This document shows positions 1 to 6,968 of a DNA stretch of 15,949 nt, one piece after another. This DNA is from Acetobacteraceae bacterium UBA6159 (lineage in GTDB: Bacteria; Pseudomonadota; Alphaproteobacteria; Acetobacterales; Acetobacteraceae). The DNA is taken from positions 7,582 through 23,530 of the forward strand of contig DIUL01000058.1 of the NCBI GenBank assembly GCA_002422345.1, read 5' to 3'. Positions within the stretch are counted from its first letter, which is position 1. Every line of letters starts with the position of its first letter. The notes below the pieces were generated by a model, which was not told the DNA's origin, made no database searches, and saw only the letters and a program-made list of their open reading frames with translations. The translations under genes and the position numbers were made by a program.

Positions 1-25
1 CTCAAGGGGAGGGGGGGCGTGGTGG
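1..25. repeat. Partial copy of a G-run dispersed repeat at the window edge
   Basis: These 25 bases match 1879-1903 at 23 of 25 positions in the same orientation. The copy is cut by the window edge. It supplies the purine-rich run and the GTG codons used as the start of the GT2 gene. Together with the copy at 1791-1903 it brackets the two glycosyltransferase genes. Confidence 0.7.
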
Positions 26-1089
26 CCGAGGCCAGTGTCTGCTCCCCCACCACCTTCCCCGCCGCTGGTGCCTCTTCCCCCATCTACGCCGGTGCGCCCC
101 CCCCCGACGCCGACGTCATCATCCTCACCATGCACCGCGTGGAGGACTCCCTCGCTGCCATCGCCTCGGCCCTGGCGCAGACCGGGGTGTCCCGCCATGT
201 CCATATTCTCGACCAGGGGTCGACGCCCGCGGAGCTGGACCAGCTTGCCGCCGCCGTGCGGGGTCGGACGGATGCGTCATTGTACCAGGCAGAACGGAAC
301 CTCGGCGTGGCGGAGGGACGGAACATGCTGTCGGCGTTCGGGCGGGGGCGGGTGATCGCCGCGCTCGACAACGACGCGGTCTTCGCCGATCCGGGCACAC
401 TGGCGCGGATGGTGGCGGCACTGGACGCCGAACCGGACCTCGCGGCGATCGGCTGCCGGATTGTCGCCGATGCGACCGGAACCGACGACTTGTCCTCCTG
501 GGGCTATCCCGTCTCCCTGCTGCCGCGATCGGCCGGCCGTTTCAATGCCGTGACCTTCGTCGGCGCCGGCCATGCGATCCGCCGCACCGCCTGGGACGCC
601 GCCGGCGGCTATGACCCGGCGTTGTTCTTCTGCTGGGAGGAATACGACTTCTGCCTCCGCGCCATCGCCGGCGGCTGGCGGATCGCCTATCGCGGCGACC
701 TGGTGATCCGCCACAAGGTCGCCCCCGAGCAGCGCCAGGCCTGGTCGGACCGGCGGTGGTTTCATTTCGTCCGCAACCGGCTGTATATCGAGCGCAAGAA
801 CGCCGCCTCCTGGCCCGCGCTGCTGCCCCGGATCGGCGGCTATCTGCTCAAGGGGCGGCGGCACGGCCTGCTGCGCCCGACGCTGGAGGCGATCCTGGCC
901 GCCGCCCGCATGGCGGTCTCTCCCACGCCCCTGCCGCCGGCGGCGCTGGCCTACCTGGCGCGCCACGACTTGGTGCATCGGGGGTCGTGGCGGGATCGCT
1001 GGCGGGCCGAAGTGCTGGCCCGCCTCGCGCCTCACCCCAGCCGCTCGCGCAGCAGCAGCGGAATGATCGCCGGGCAGTCGAGCAGGTAG
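19..1089 (+). CDS. GT2-family glycosyltransferase (rhamnosyltransferase-like)
   Basis: Probable transfer of a sugar from a nucleotide-sugar donor to a surface-polysaccharide acceptor on the cytoplasmic side of the membrane. Over 356 residues the GT-A fold is visible: the first beta strand VIILTMHR (33-40), the NLGVAEGRN segment (94-102) typical of WbbL-like rhamnosyltransferases, a DND metal/nucleotide motif (117-119), and EEYDFCLR (207-214), which fits the acceptor-side acidic motif. The first 30 or so residues are low-complexity and not family-like. The GTG start and the A/G-rich Shine-Dalgarno-like run before it both lie in a dispersed repeat (1-25), and the frame stays open to the window edge, so the true start could be upstream. 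The 3' end overlaps the convergent WecG-type gene by 58 bp. The family is clear; the sugar and acceptor are not. Confidence 0.85.
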   Translation: MVAEASVCSPTTFPAAGASSPIYAGAPPPDADVIILTMHRVEDSLAAIASALAQTGVSRHVHILDQGSTPAELDQLAAAVRGRTDASLYQAERNLGVAEGRNMLSAFGRGRVIAALDNDAVFADPGTLARMVAALDAEPDLAAIGCRIVADATGTDDLSSWGYPVSLLPRSAGRFNAVTFVGAGHAIRRTAWDAAGGYDPALFFCWEEYDFCLRAIAGGWRIAYRGDLVIRHKVAPEQRQAWSDRRWFHFVRNRLYIERKNAASWPALLPRIGGYLLKGRRHGLLRPTLEAILAAARMAVSPTPLPPAALAYLARHDLVHRGSWRDRWRAEVLARLAPHPSRSRSSSGMIAGQSSR

Positions 1090-1745
1090 CGCCTGGCGAG
1101 CCGGCGCGGATCGCCGGCCAGACGGTGCGCCCATTCCAGCCCCGTCCGCTGCATCCAGACCGGCGCGCGCCGGCGTGCACCGGCCAGGAACTCCAGGCTC
1201 GCCCCGACACAGAGGCCGACGCCGGTGGCCCCTCCCCCCGCGGCGATGGCGGCCGCCAGCCGCTCCTGCCCGGGGGAGCCGACGGCGAGCAGGGTGAACC
1301 GGGCCGGATGGTCCACCGCGAAACGGACCGCCCGGGCAAAGGCCGCGGGATCGCGCGCAAAACCCTGGGGCGGATTGTGGTGGGCGACGCGCGACAAGCC
1401 GAGGGCCGGCAGAAACGCGGGATCGAGGCCGATGATGGTCACGTCGCCCCGGATTTCCGTCAGCAGGGCGGCGGTCAGGTCGCTGCCGGTGACGACCGGC
1501 GGGGTGGGCAGGCCGATCGCGCGGGCCAACCCGGCCACGACGCGGGAGTCGAGCAGACGCAGCGCCGCCTGTTCATACGGCCCGTGCAGGGTCGGATCGC
1601 GCGACAGCCGCACCAAGTGGTCAGCGTTGGGGGTGACGACATAGGCGAAGGGGTCGTCGGGCGGGCGGGTCAGGAGGTGCTCAAGCGTGTCGCGGGGCGT
1701 GAGGTTGGCGAAATCGAGGCCCAGCAGACGGGTTGTCGGAACCAC
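1032..1745 (-). CDS. WecG/TagA/CpsF-family glycosyltransferase
   Basis: A GT26-type enzyme that would transfer an N-acetylmannosamine-type or related sugar to a lipid-linked acceptor in exopolysaccharide, teichoic-acid or antigen synthesis. From the GTG at 1745 it is 237 residues, a normal family length. Visible features are TPNADH (38-43) near the N-terminus, LLDSRVV (64-70) with the Asp (D66) at the position of the catalytic Asp of TagA, AVGSPGQE (154-161), and the diagnostic C-terminal run G..LEFLAGARRRAPVW.....GLEWAHRL (181-209) followed by RRLARRYL. The GTG start is chosen because family homology begins at once after it (TTRLLGLDF). The same frame continues upstream into hyuA without a stop, so a fused 859-residue product is formally possible. 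Its 3' end overlaps the convergent GT2 gene. The pairing suggests a surface-polysaccharide role. Confidence 0.85.
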   Translation of the reverse strand: MVPTTRLLGLDFANLTPRDTLEHLLTRPPDDPFAYVVTPNADHLVRLSRDPTLHGPYEQAALRLLDSRVVAGLARAIGLPTPPVVTGSDLTAALLTEIRGDVTIIGLDPAFLPALGLSRVAHHNPPQGFARDPAAFARAVRFAVDHPARFTLLAVGSPGQERLAAAIAAGGGATGVGLCVGASLEFLAGARRRAPVWMQRTGLEWAHRLAGDPRRLARRYLLDCPAIIPLLLRERLG

Positions 1746-3611
1746 TTCCCCCGTCCCCGGTGATGGGAAGGACTGGGCTGGGTGCGTCCTCGCCCCCTCC
1801 CCCCTTGAGGGGGAGGGTTGGGTTGGGGGGTATTCCACCCCCGCCCGTGCCGCGAGACCCCCCACCCCGTCCCTCCCCCTCAAGGGGGGAGGGGGCGTGG
1901 TGGCACCGCCAGTCGCCCCAGCACCGGCACCGCCAAACCCCTCGGCACCACCATCCAGCCTCACGCGAACCTCATGATTCTGCCCCTTGTACCGCGCATC
2001 AATCACAGTCTCGAACCGCCGGCGCTCCTCCGGAATCGCCTCCTGCTCCAACCAATCCCGCCCCTGCGCCCGCATCGCGGCAACGTAAGCCTCCACCCGA
2101 GGCCAATTCACCGCGCTCGCCTCAATGATCTCACTCCGAACCAGATCCAAACTCACATCCGAAAGTAAAATCCCCCGCGCGCACATCGTCCCAGGCTCCA
2201 CCGGCACCAGCACCCGCGAAATCCCACATTCCTCCGCCACCGCCACCGCATGCAAAGGCCCGGCACCACCATACGGGAACAAGGCAAACGTCCCCACATC
2301 ATGCCCCTTCTCCGTGGATACGGACCGTATCGCCCTGCTCATGTTCGCAACCGCGATCCGGATGATCCCTAGCGCCGCCTGCTCCACCGACAGCCCCAGA
2401 GGATCGGCGATGCGAGTCCGGATCGCCTCCCGCGCCTCCTGCTCATCCACCGCCATCCGCCCGTTCAGCAGCGCCACCGGATCCAACCGATGCAGCACCA
2501 GGTTGGCATCCGTGAGCGTCGGCTCCGTCCCCCCGCGTCCATAGGCAACCGGACCCGGATCAGCCCCCGCACTCCGAGGCCCAACCTTCAAAGCCCCCGC
2601 GTCATCCAGCCAGGCAATGGACCCGCCCCCTGCCCCGATCACATGCACATCCACCATCGGCGTGCGGACGGGGTATTCGGCCACCAGCCGCTCGGTCGTG
2701 AACGCCGGACGCCCATCCTGGATCAGGGAGACATCGGTGCTCGTCCCGCCCGCGTCGAACGTAATGACATTCATCTGTCCCGACGTCCGAGCAACCTCCG
2801 CCGCCCCGACAACCCCCGCGGCCGGCCCTGACAGGCAGGTGCGGACCGGAAACCGCCGCACGGTTTCCACCGACATCAGCCCGCCATTGGAATGCACCGT
2901 ATAGGGCGGCGTCATGACGCCCAAAGCCGTCAGCCGCTCCAAAAACCGATCCAGATACCGTTCCATCCGCGGCCCGACCGTCGCGTTGATCGCGGTGGTG
3001 GAAAACCGCTCGAACTCCCGAAACTCCGGCAGCACGCCGGATGAGGTCGAAAGATACACATCCGGCATGATCGCCCGCACGATCGCGGCGGCGCGCTCTT
3101 CGTGGCTGTCATTCAGATACGCATGCAGGAAACAGATCGCGACGGCATGGACACCCTGGGCACGCAGAGCCTCGGCCGCCCGAACCACATCGTCCTCGTC
3201 CAATGGCTGCAAAACCGCGCCATCCGCGTCCATACGTTCCCGCACCTCCAGACGCGCTTCCCGGGGAACCAACGGCGGCGGCGTGCGGACGGTGTAGTCA
3301 TATAAATGAGGACGCACCTGCCGGCCGATCTCCAGCACATCCCGGAAACCCTTGGTCGTGATCAGACCAGTGGGCACCCCCCGCCGCTCGATCACCATGT
3401 TCGTGGCGATCGTCGTGCCATGCCCGACAAAAACGATCCGATCCGGCCCGACCCCATGATCACGCATCAGCGCGGCAATCCCATCCGCGATCGCCTGCGA
3501 CGGATCGGCCGGCGTGGTTGGCAGCTTGAAGTGCCGCAGGACCCCCAGATCGGTGTCATGCAGAGTGAAATCGGTGAATGTGCCGCCGACGTCGATACCG
3601 ATGCGAACCAT
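1032..3611 (-). CDS. HyuA-type hydantoinase/oxoprolinase, C-terminally truncated, frame running into wecG
   Basis: HyuA-type proteins open hydantoin or 5-oxoproline rings with ATP, usually together with a HyuB partner. From the ATG at 3611 the first roughly 555 residues (about 1946-3611) are HyuA: the phosphate-binding GIDVGGTFTD (5-14), GHGTTIATN (63-71), SNGGLMS (241-247), SGPAAGVVGA (261-270), FDAGGTSTDVSL (285-296), GAGGGSIAWLD (326-336) and AGADPGPVAYG (348-358). The family is normally about 690 residues. Here homology stops near RYKGQNHEVRVRLDG (540-554), giving way to a low-complexity Pro/Gly/Arg stretch encoded by a palindromic repeat (about 557-622) and then the WecG domain. No stop codon separates them. 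The start is preceded on the minus strand by GGGGGC. No hyuB is present. It is probably a remnant or non-functional, unless the missing C-terminal part is supplied elsewhere or the join is an assembly artefact. Confidence 0.75.
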   Translation of the reverse strand: MVRIGIDVGGTFTDFTLHDTDLGVLRHFKLPTTPADPSQAIADGIAALMRDHGVGPDRIVFVGHGTTIATNMVIERRGVPTGLITTKGFRDVLEIGRQVRPHLYDYTVRTPPPLVPREARLEVRERMDADGAVLQPLDEDDVVRAAEALRAQGVHAVAICFLHAYLNDSHEERAAAIVRAIMPDVYLSTSSGVLPEFREFERFSTTAINATVGPRMERYLDRFLERLTALGVMTPPYTVHSNGGLMSVETVRRFPVRTCLSGPAAGVVGAAEVARTSGQMNVITFDAGGTSTDVSLIQDGRPAFTTERLVAEYPVRTPMVDVHVIGAGGGSIAWLDDAGALKVGPRSAGADPGPVAYGRGGTEPTLTDANLVLHRLDPVALLNGRMAVDEQEAREAIRTRIADPLGLSVEQAALGIIRIAVANMSRAIRSVSTEKGHDVGTFALFPYGGAGPLHAVAVAEECGISRVLVPVEPGTMCARGILLSDVSLDLVRSEIIEASAVNWPRVEAYVAAMRAQGRDWLEQEAIPEERRRFETVIDARYKGQNHEVRVRLDGGAEGFGGAGAGATGGATTPPPPLRGRDGVGGLAARAGVEYPPTQPSPSRGEGARTHPAQSFPSPGTGEVVPTTRLLGLDFANLTPRDTLEHLLTRPPDDPFAYVVTPNADHLVRLSRDPTLHGPYEQAALRLLDSRVVAGLARAIGLPTPPVVTGSDLTAALLTEIRGDVTIIGLDPAFLPALGLSRVAHHNPPQGFARDPAAFARAVRFAVDHPARFTLLAVGSPGQERLAAAIAAGGGATGVGLCVGASLEFLAGARRRAPVWMQRTGLEWAHRLAGDPRRLARRYLLDCPAIIPLLLRERLG
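1791..1897. repeat. Large inverted repeat (39-bp arms) inside the hyuA/wecG frame
   Basis: The arms are 1791-1829 and 1859-1897, matching at 36 of 39 positions as reverse complements, around a 29-bp spacer. Each arm also contains its own short palindrome built on CCCCTTGAGGGG or CCCCTCAAGGGG. The element is free of stops in the minus-strand frame, so it is translated as Pro/Ser/Gly/Arg-rich sequence (TQPSPSRGEG). It resembles the REP/RPE-type dispersed palindromes common in alphaproteobacteria. A same-orientation partial copy lies at 1-25. Confidence 0.8.
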
Positions 3612-3710
3612 GCTGCCCCCATGCGCCAACCCCCAGTATGAAGCGCCCCGTCGCGGCTTGCCACCGGTGCGGGCCGCCCATAGGGTTCGCGGCAAGGGAG
3701 AACCGACCAC

Positions 3711-5069
3711 ATGAGCGACACACTGCCCACCGCCACCCGCGTTTCCGACCCCGGAATCCGCGCTTTGTACAAGCTGGAAAACCGCTGGCAGGCCTGGATC
3801 GACGTGGAAGTCGCCCTCGCCCGCGCGCAGGAGGAACTGGGAATCATCCCGACCGGCGCCGCCGAAGCCATCGCCAAGGTCGGCCGATTCGAGCTGATGG
3901 ACCGCGCCCGCCTGGATGAAGGCTTCGCCCGCACCGGCCATACGCTGGTGCCGCTGGTCTGGGAACTCAGCCGCCTGGTGGGCGAACCGCATAGCGGCTG
4001 GGTCCATTGGGGCGCCACGACGCAGAACATCACCCAGACCGGCGATCTGCTGGTGCTGCGCCAGGCGCATGGCATCTTCCTGCGCCAGATCGGTGAAATC
4101 CTGCTGGCGATGGCGGACCTCGCCGACCGCACCGCCGACATGCCGATGCCCGGGCGCACCCACGGCCAGCACGCCGTGCCGGCCACCTTCGGCTACAAGG
4201 TCGCCGTCTGGATCGACGAACTCCTCCGCCACGTCGACCGTTTCCAGCAGGCCGCCCCCCGCCTGTTCATCTCCATGCTCGGCGGCGGCGCCGGCACCTA
4301 TGCATCCCTCGGCAAGCAGGGCCCGCCCGTGCAGGCTGGGATCGGCAAGCATCTCGGGTTTGGAACGATGACCGTCCCCTCCCGCGCCATCGGCGACCAC
4401 CTCGCCGAGAACATCTGCATGCTTGGCATGCTCGCCGCGACATGCGGCAAGTTCGGCCGGGAAATCTATACATTGATGAAGACGGAGTTCGGGGAGGTCG
4501 AAGAACCCGTCCCGCCCGGCACCGTCGGCAGTTCCACCATGCCGCAGAAGCGCAACCCGAAGCTATGTCAGGACATCATCGCCGCGGCGGCGGAAATCCG
4601 CTCCTGCGTGCCGCTCGCGCTGGAGGCGATGATGACGGAACACGAGGCCGACCGCACCACCAGCCTGATGATGGACGCCGCCGAATCCCGCGCCTGCATC
4701 GCCACCGGCGACATGCTGGCCCGCGTGGGAGAGATCGTGCGCGGCCTGAAGGTCGATCCTGCGCGGATGCGGGCCAACCTCGACCTCGGCGGCGGGCTGA
4801 TCATGGCGGAAGCGGTGATGCTCGACCTCGGCCTGGCGATCGGCCGGCAGCACGCGCATGACGTGGTGTATGACAGCGCGATGGCCGCGGCCGAGGAAGG
4901 CAAGTCCTTCTCCGACCTGCTCGCCGCGGACAAACGGGTCACCGCGCATCTCGACGCGGCCGGGATCGAGAGGCTGCTGGATCCCACCGTCTATGTCGGG
5001 CTCTGCCCCGAAATGGCGCGGGAGGGGGCTGAACGCGCGCGCAAGGCCGGGCGGGCGCTGGTCGGGTAA
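3711..5069 (+). CDS. Adenylosuccinate lyase/PcaB-like lyase (fumarase/aspartase superfamily)
   Basis: Members catalyse reversible beta-elimination releasing fumarate or a related enoic acid, or act as cycloisomerases, usually as cytoplasmic homotetramers. The 452 residues show the three superfamily regions: HWGATTQNITQTGD (99-112), GRTHGQHAVPATFG (148-161) with the general-acid His region, and the signature GSSTMPQKRNP (273-283) carrying the catalytic Ser loop. An ADSL-C-like tail follows (SFSDLLAADKRV, 399-410, to the end). The start is supported by AAGGGAG ten bases before the ATG. The sequence is intermediate between PurB and PcaB (carboxymuconate cycloisomerase), and no purine or protocatechuate genes are nearby, so this is unlikely to be housekeeping PurB. 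It is divergent from the hydantoinase with 99 bp between starts. Substrate unknown; a role with N-carbamoyl or imide substrates is only inferred from context. Confidence 0.85.
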   Translation: MSDTLPTATRVSDPGIRALYKLENRWQAWIDVEVALARAQEELGIIPTGAAEAIAKVGRFELMDRARLDEGFARTGHTLVPLVWELSRLVGEPHSGWVHWGATTQNITQTGDLLVLRQAHGIFLRQIGEILLAMADLADRTADMPMPGRTHGQHAVPATFGYKVAVWIDELLRHVDRFQQAAPRLFISMLGGGAGTYASLGKQGPPVQAGIGKHLGFGTMTVPSRAIGDHLAENICMLGMLAATCGKFGREIYTLMKTEFGEVEEPVPPGTVGSSTMPQKRNPKLCQDIIAAAAEIRSCVPLALEAMMTEHEADRTTSLMMDAAESRACIATGDMLARVGEIVRGLKVDPARMRANLDLGGGLIMAEAVMLDLGLAIGRQHAHDVVYDSAMAAAEEGKSFSDLLAADKRVTAHLDAAGIERLLDPTVYVGLCPEMAREGAERARKAGRALVG

Positions 5070-5111
5070 CGAACAATCCATCGCCATTACAATAACGACA
5101 AGGAACCATCC

Positions 5112-5534
5112 ATGCTTCGAGTGCTGACACGATCCGGGCTGGCGGGGATTCTGATGCTGGCAGCCCTGCCGGCGGCGCTGGCCGCGGAGGCCACGGGCGT
5201 GGTGGTGGAGCAGTTGATGCAGACCAGCCAATCCTGGGATGGTTCGGCGTATCAGCGCTATCCCGACGGCCCGCCGGAACTGACCGTGCTGCGCATCACG
5301 ATCCCGCCGAAGACCGCCCTGCCCTGGCACACGCACCCGATGCCGAACGCCGCCTATGTCGTTTCGGGAGAGTTGCTGGTCGAGAAGCAGGACGGTGGCG
5401 CAACCAGGCAATTGGTGGCCGGCGACGTGCTGCCCGAGATGGTGGGGTCCGTCCACCGCGGCGTGACTGGAGACAAGGGCGTGGTGCTGATCGTCTTCTA
5501 CGCCGGCACCAAGGGCATGAAGCTGGCGGAATAG
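5112..5534 (+). CDS. Exported single-domain cupin protein
   Basis: A 140-residue small beta-barrel protein with an N-terminal signal peptide: basic MLRVLTR, hydrophobic core to residue 20, and probable cleavage after ALA (22-24) or one residue later. Cupin motif 1 is seen at PWHTHPMPNAAYVVSGEL (71-88) with H73 and H75 as metal ligands. The usual Glu is replaced by N79, as I recall for the HPMPNA subgroup. Motif 2 is GDVLPEMVGSVHRG (104-117) with H115. AAGGA sits eight bases before the ATG. It starts 42 bases after the lyase gene and may be co-transcribed with it. It likely acts in the periplasm, binding a metal and possibly a small molecule. No specific enzyme activity can be assigned. Confidence 0.85.
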   Translation: MLRVLTRSGLAGILMLAALPAALAAEATGVVVEQLMQTSQSWDGSAYQRYPDGPPELTVLRITIPPKTALPWHTHPMPNAAYVVSGELLVEKQDGGATRQLVAGDVLPEMVGSVHRGVTGDKGVVLIVFYAGTKGMKLAE

Positions 5535-5552
5535 CGCGCGGACACAAAACAA

Positions 5553-5578
5553 TCATGCAACGTCGTCGCGGTGCATGA
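5553..5578. repeat. Short inverted repeat downstream of the cupin gene
   Basis: TCATGCA (5553-5559) and TGCATGA (5572-5578) are perfect 7-bp inverted arms around a 12-base loop, 18 bases after the cupin stop. There is no following T-run, so it is not a standard intrinsic terminator. It could be a weak hairpin or a dimeric operator ahead of the small gene at 5673. Confidence 0.4.
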
Positions 5579-5672
5579 ATTCGACCCTGACGTTGACCTG
5601 AATCAATTACGCCGTCCCGCCGCAGGCATAGTCCGTTCCGAACAAGACACGAATCGAGGACGGAGCCAACCA

Positions 5673-5894
5673 ATGGTCGAGCCTGTTGCAAGAATGATCT
5701 CACCGCAGGAGATGATCGGCCTGGCTGAACTGTGCGACGGCGCCGGGGACCGGTCCTTCGCGCTGCTGATGGTCGAATGCGCCTTCGCGGCCCTTTCGGT
5801 GGATTGCCCCCTCACGCTTACCGAAAGCCCACCGCCCCCCGCGAACGACCCGAGGTGCATTGCCTGTCCGGTCAAGGCAGAACGGCACGGGTAG
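5673..5894 (+). CDS. Small cysteine-containing protein of unknown function
   Basis: A 73-residue product that I do not recognise. The ATG at 5673 is preferred over an upstream in-frame ATG at 5571 because GAGGACGGAG lies just before it and the extra 34 residues look non-coding. It has an amphipathic N-terminal half (PQEMIGLAELCDGAGDRS, then ALLMVECAFAAL), a Pro-rich linker (ESPPPPAND, 51-59) and a terminal CIAC (62-65). Cysteines are at 21, 36, 45, 62 and 65. No signal peptide or clear membrane segment is seen. The stop lies three bases from the stop of the convergent phosphatase. The CxxC end could bind a metal, but this is speculation. Confidence 0.5.
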   Translation: MVEPVARMISPQEMIGLAELCDGAGDRSFALLMVECAFAALSVDCPLTLTESPPPPANDPRCIACPVKAERHG

Positions 5895-5897
5895 GCG

Positions 5898-6446
5898 TCA
5901 GCCGGGGCCGATGCGGTCGATCACCGTCAGTGGATCGGACGGACGGGCGCCGAGGCGGGCGATGATGACCTCGGCGGACCGGGGGAAAACACCGGTCAGG
6001 GCCGTGATGTTGACCTGGTGGGTGACCATGCCGATCACCCGGTCCGGGTAGTCACGCGGCAACGCCTTCACCGCTTCGGTCCGCGCCGGCCCCTCGGCCG
6101 CGTCGGCATAGAATGAGTCGAGCGGCGGAAACGCCTCCACCGGCCCCAGGTTGAGCAGCCGAGCGGTTTCCTGGCAGCGGCACCAACGGCTGGAGAGGAG
6201 GCGGTCGAGAGTGATGCCGCGGCTTTTCAATCGCTCCCCCATGCGGACCGCCTCGGCGCGCCCCTCGGGCGAGAGGTTGCGTTGGGTCGCGCAGTTCCCC
6301 AGGACGAATCCGAGCGGGTCCCCGGTACCAGGGGCCGTGGCATGGCGCATGAGCAGGACATGGCCGCCCTGCGCGCGGGCGCGGCCCGGGGCCAGGGCGG
6401 TTGCGAAGGCCCCGAACGTGATCAGGCGGCGGGTCGGTTTGTACAT
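5898..6446 (-). CDS. Exported histidine phosphatase (phosphoglycerate-mutase superfamily)
   Basis: Phosphohydrolase using a phospho-histidine intermediate. From the ATG at 6446 the 182 residues begin with a twin-arginine-like signal (TRRLITFGAFATALAPGRARA, within residues 5-25) with cleavage near ARA-Q. HVLLMRHA (29-36) carries the RH core (R34, H35), SSRWCRCQET (85-94) the second Arg/Glu region, and VTHQVN (141-146) the distal catalytic His143. Alternative in-frame starts lie at 6470 and 6521, and the frame stays open to 6641. Ribosome binding sites are weak for all of them; 6446 is chosen because it gives a conventional signal peptide. It is convergent with the small gene at 5673. Likely periplasmic, substrate unknown. 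Confidence 0.8.
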   Translation of the reverse strand: MYKPTRRLITFGAFATALAPGRARAQGGHVLLMRHATAPGTGDPLGFVLGNCATQRNLSPEGRAEAVRMGERLKSRGITLDRLLSSRWCRCQETARLLNLGPVEAFPPLDSFYADAAEGPARTEAVKALPRDYPDRVIGMVTHQVNITALTGVFPRSAEVIIARLGARPSDPLTVIDRIGPG

Positions 6447-6968
6447 GAATGTGAACGCCAGGAAAATCATGCGGAAAGCGGGGATACGGCCCCCGGCGAG
6501 GCCCGGATCACTTGTCCCCATTGCCTGTGGATAACCTTGTGGACCAAATGGCGATAGGGCGTTCAAATCGGCGGTCCGGCGCGGCCTTCCCACACTCTGC
6601 CGAGAAATTGTGCATCGCAGCAGTCTGTTGTAATCAATCATTTTTCAGTTGCCGGCCGTGGAATCAACGTGCTTCCCCCAGGACTTTCAAAGCCCCTGGC
6701 GGATGCCTGTGGAAGTTTGGTTGAGAATCACCCGCTAACCCCTTGTCCTGACCGCCAACATGCGGGCTGATCAGCAGGAAAAGCGGCGGGCATCTCCGAC
6801 CCTCGGCAGGCCGACATGGCGCTCATTCCGCGATAACAGTCGACAAAATTCCTCACATTATGAGATTGGACAACAATACTATACTTTAATCCGCCGCCGC
6901 GTTGCTCTAAACGGATACAACCGACCCCGCGGAGCCACCCGGCCCCTGGAGATAGCGTTGACTCGTTC
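6447..6968. other. 522-bp divergent intergenic region between phosphatase and subtilase
   Basis: No convincing gene is seen. The region is clearly richer in A/T than its neighbours at about 6600-6660 and 6840-6890. The latter holds runs such as ACTATACTTTAAT about 80 bases before the subtilase start and is the most likely place for that gene's promoter, but I could not find a -35/-10 pair with normal spacing. Upstream in-frame extension of the phosphatase could occupy up to 6641. Confidence 0.6.
6526..6534 (-). promoter_or_regulatory. Consensus DnaA-box-like 9-mer
   Basis: TGTGGATAA on the plus strand is the exact complement of the consensus box TTATCCACA. A similar CTTGTGGACC follows eight bases later. 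A single box in an intergenic region may bind DnaA as a regulator or be a chance match. There is no cluster of boxes and no replication gene nearby, so it is not called an origin. Confidence 0.35.

Noticed and set aside
277..1134. Long minus-strand open frame inside the GT2 gene
   Set aside because: Arg/Gly/Pro-rich composition typical of antisense frames in GC-rich DNA; the plus strand carries clear GT2 motifs.
3612..4400. Upstream extension of the hydantoinase frame by 263 residues
   Set aside because: It is antisense to the well-supported lyase gene and has no family character; HyuA homology begins exactly at the ATG at 3611.
5571..5672. Longer start for the small cysteine-containing protein
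   Set aside because: No ribosome binding site at 5571, and the extra residues overlap the inverted repeat; the ATG at 5673 has a good site.
6857..6890. Specific promoter for the subtilase (TTGGAC with TATACT or TTTAAT)
   Set aside because: The spacers between the boxes are 8 and 13 bases, not near 17. The region is only noted as AT-rich.
6447..6968. Replication origin suggested by the DnaA-box-like site
   Set aside because: Only one consensus box, no cluster and no replication or partition genes in the window.
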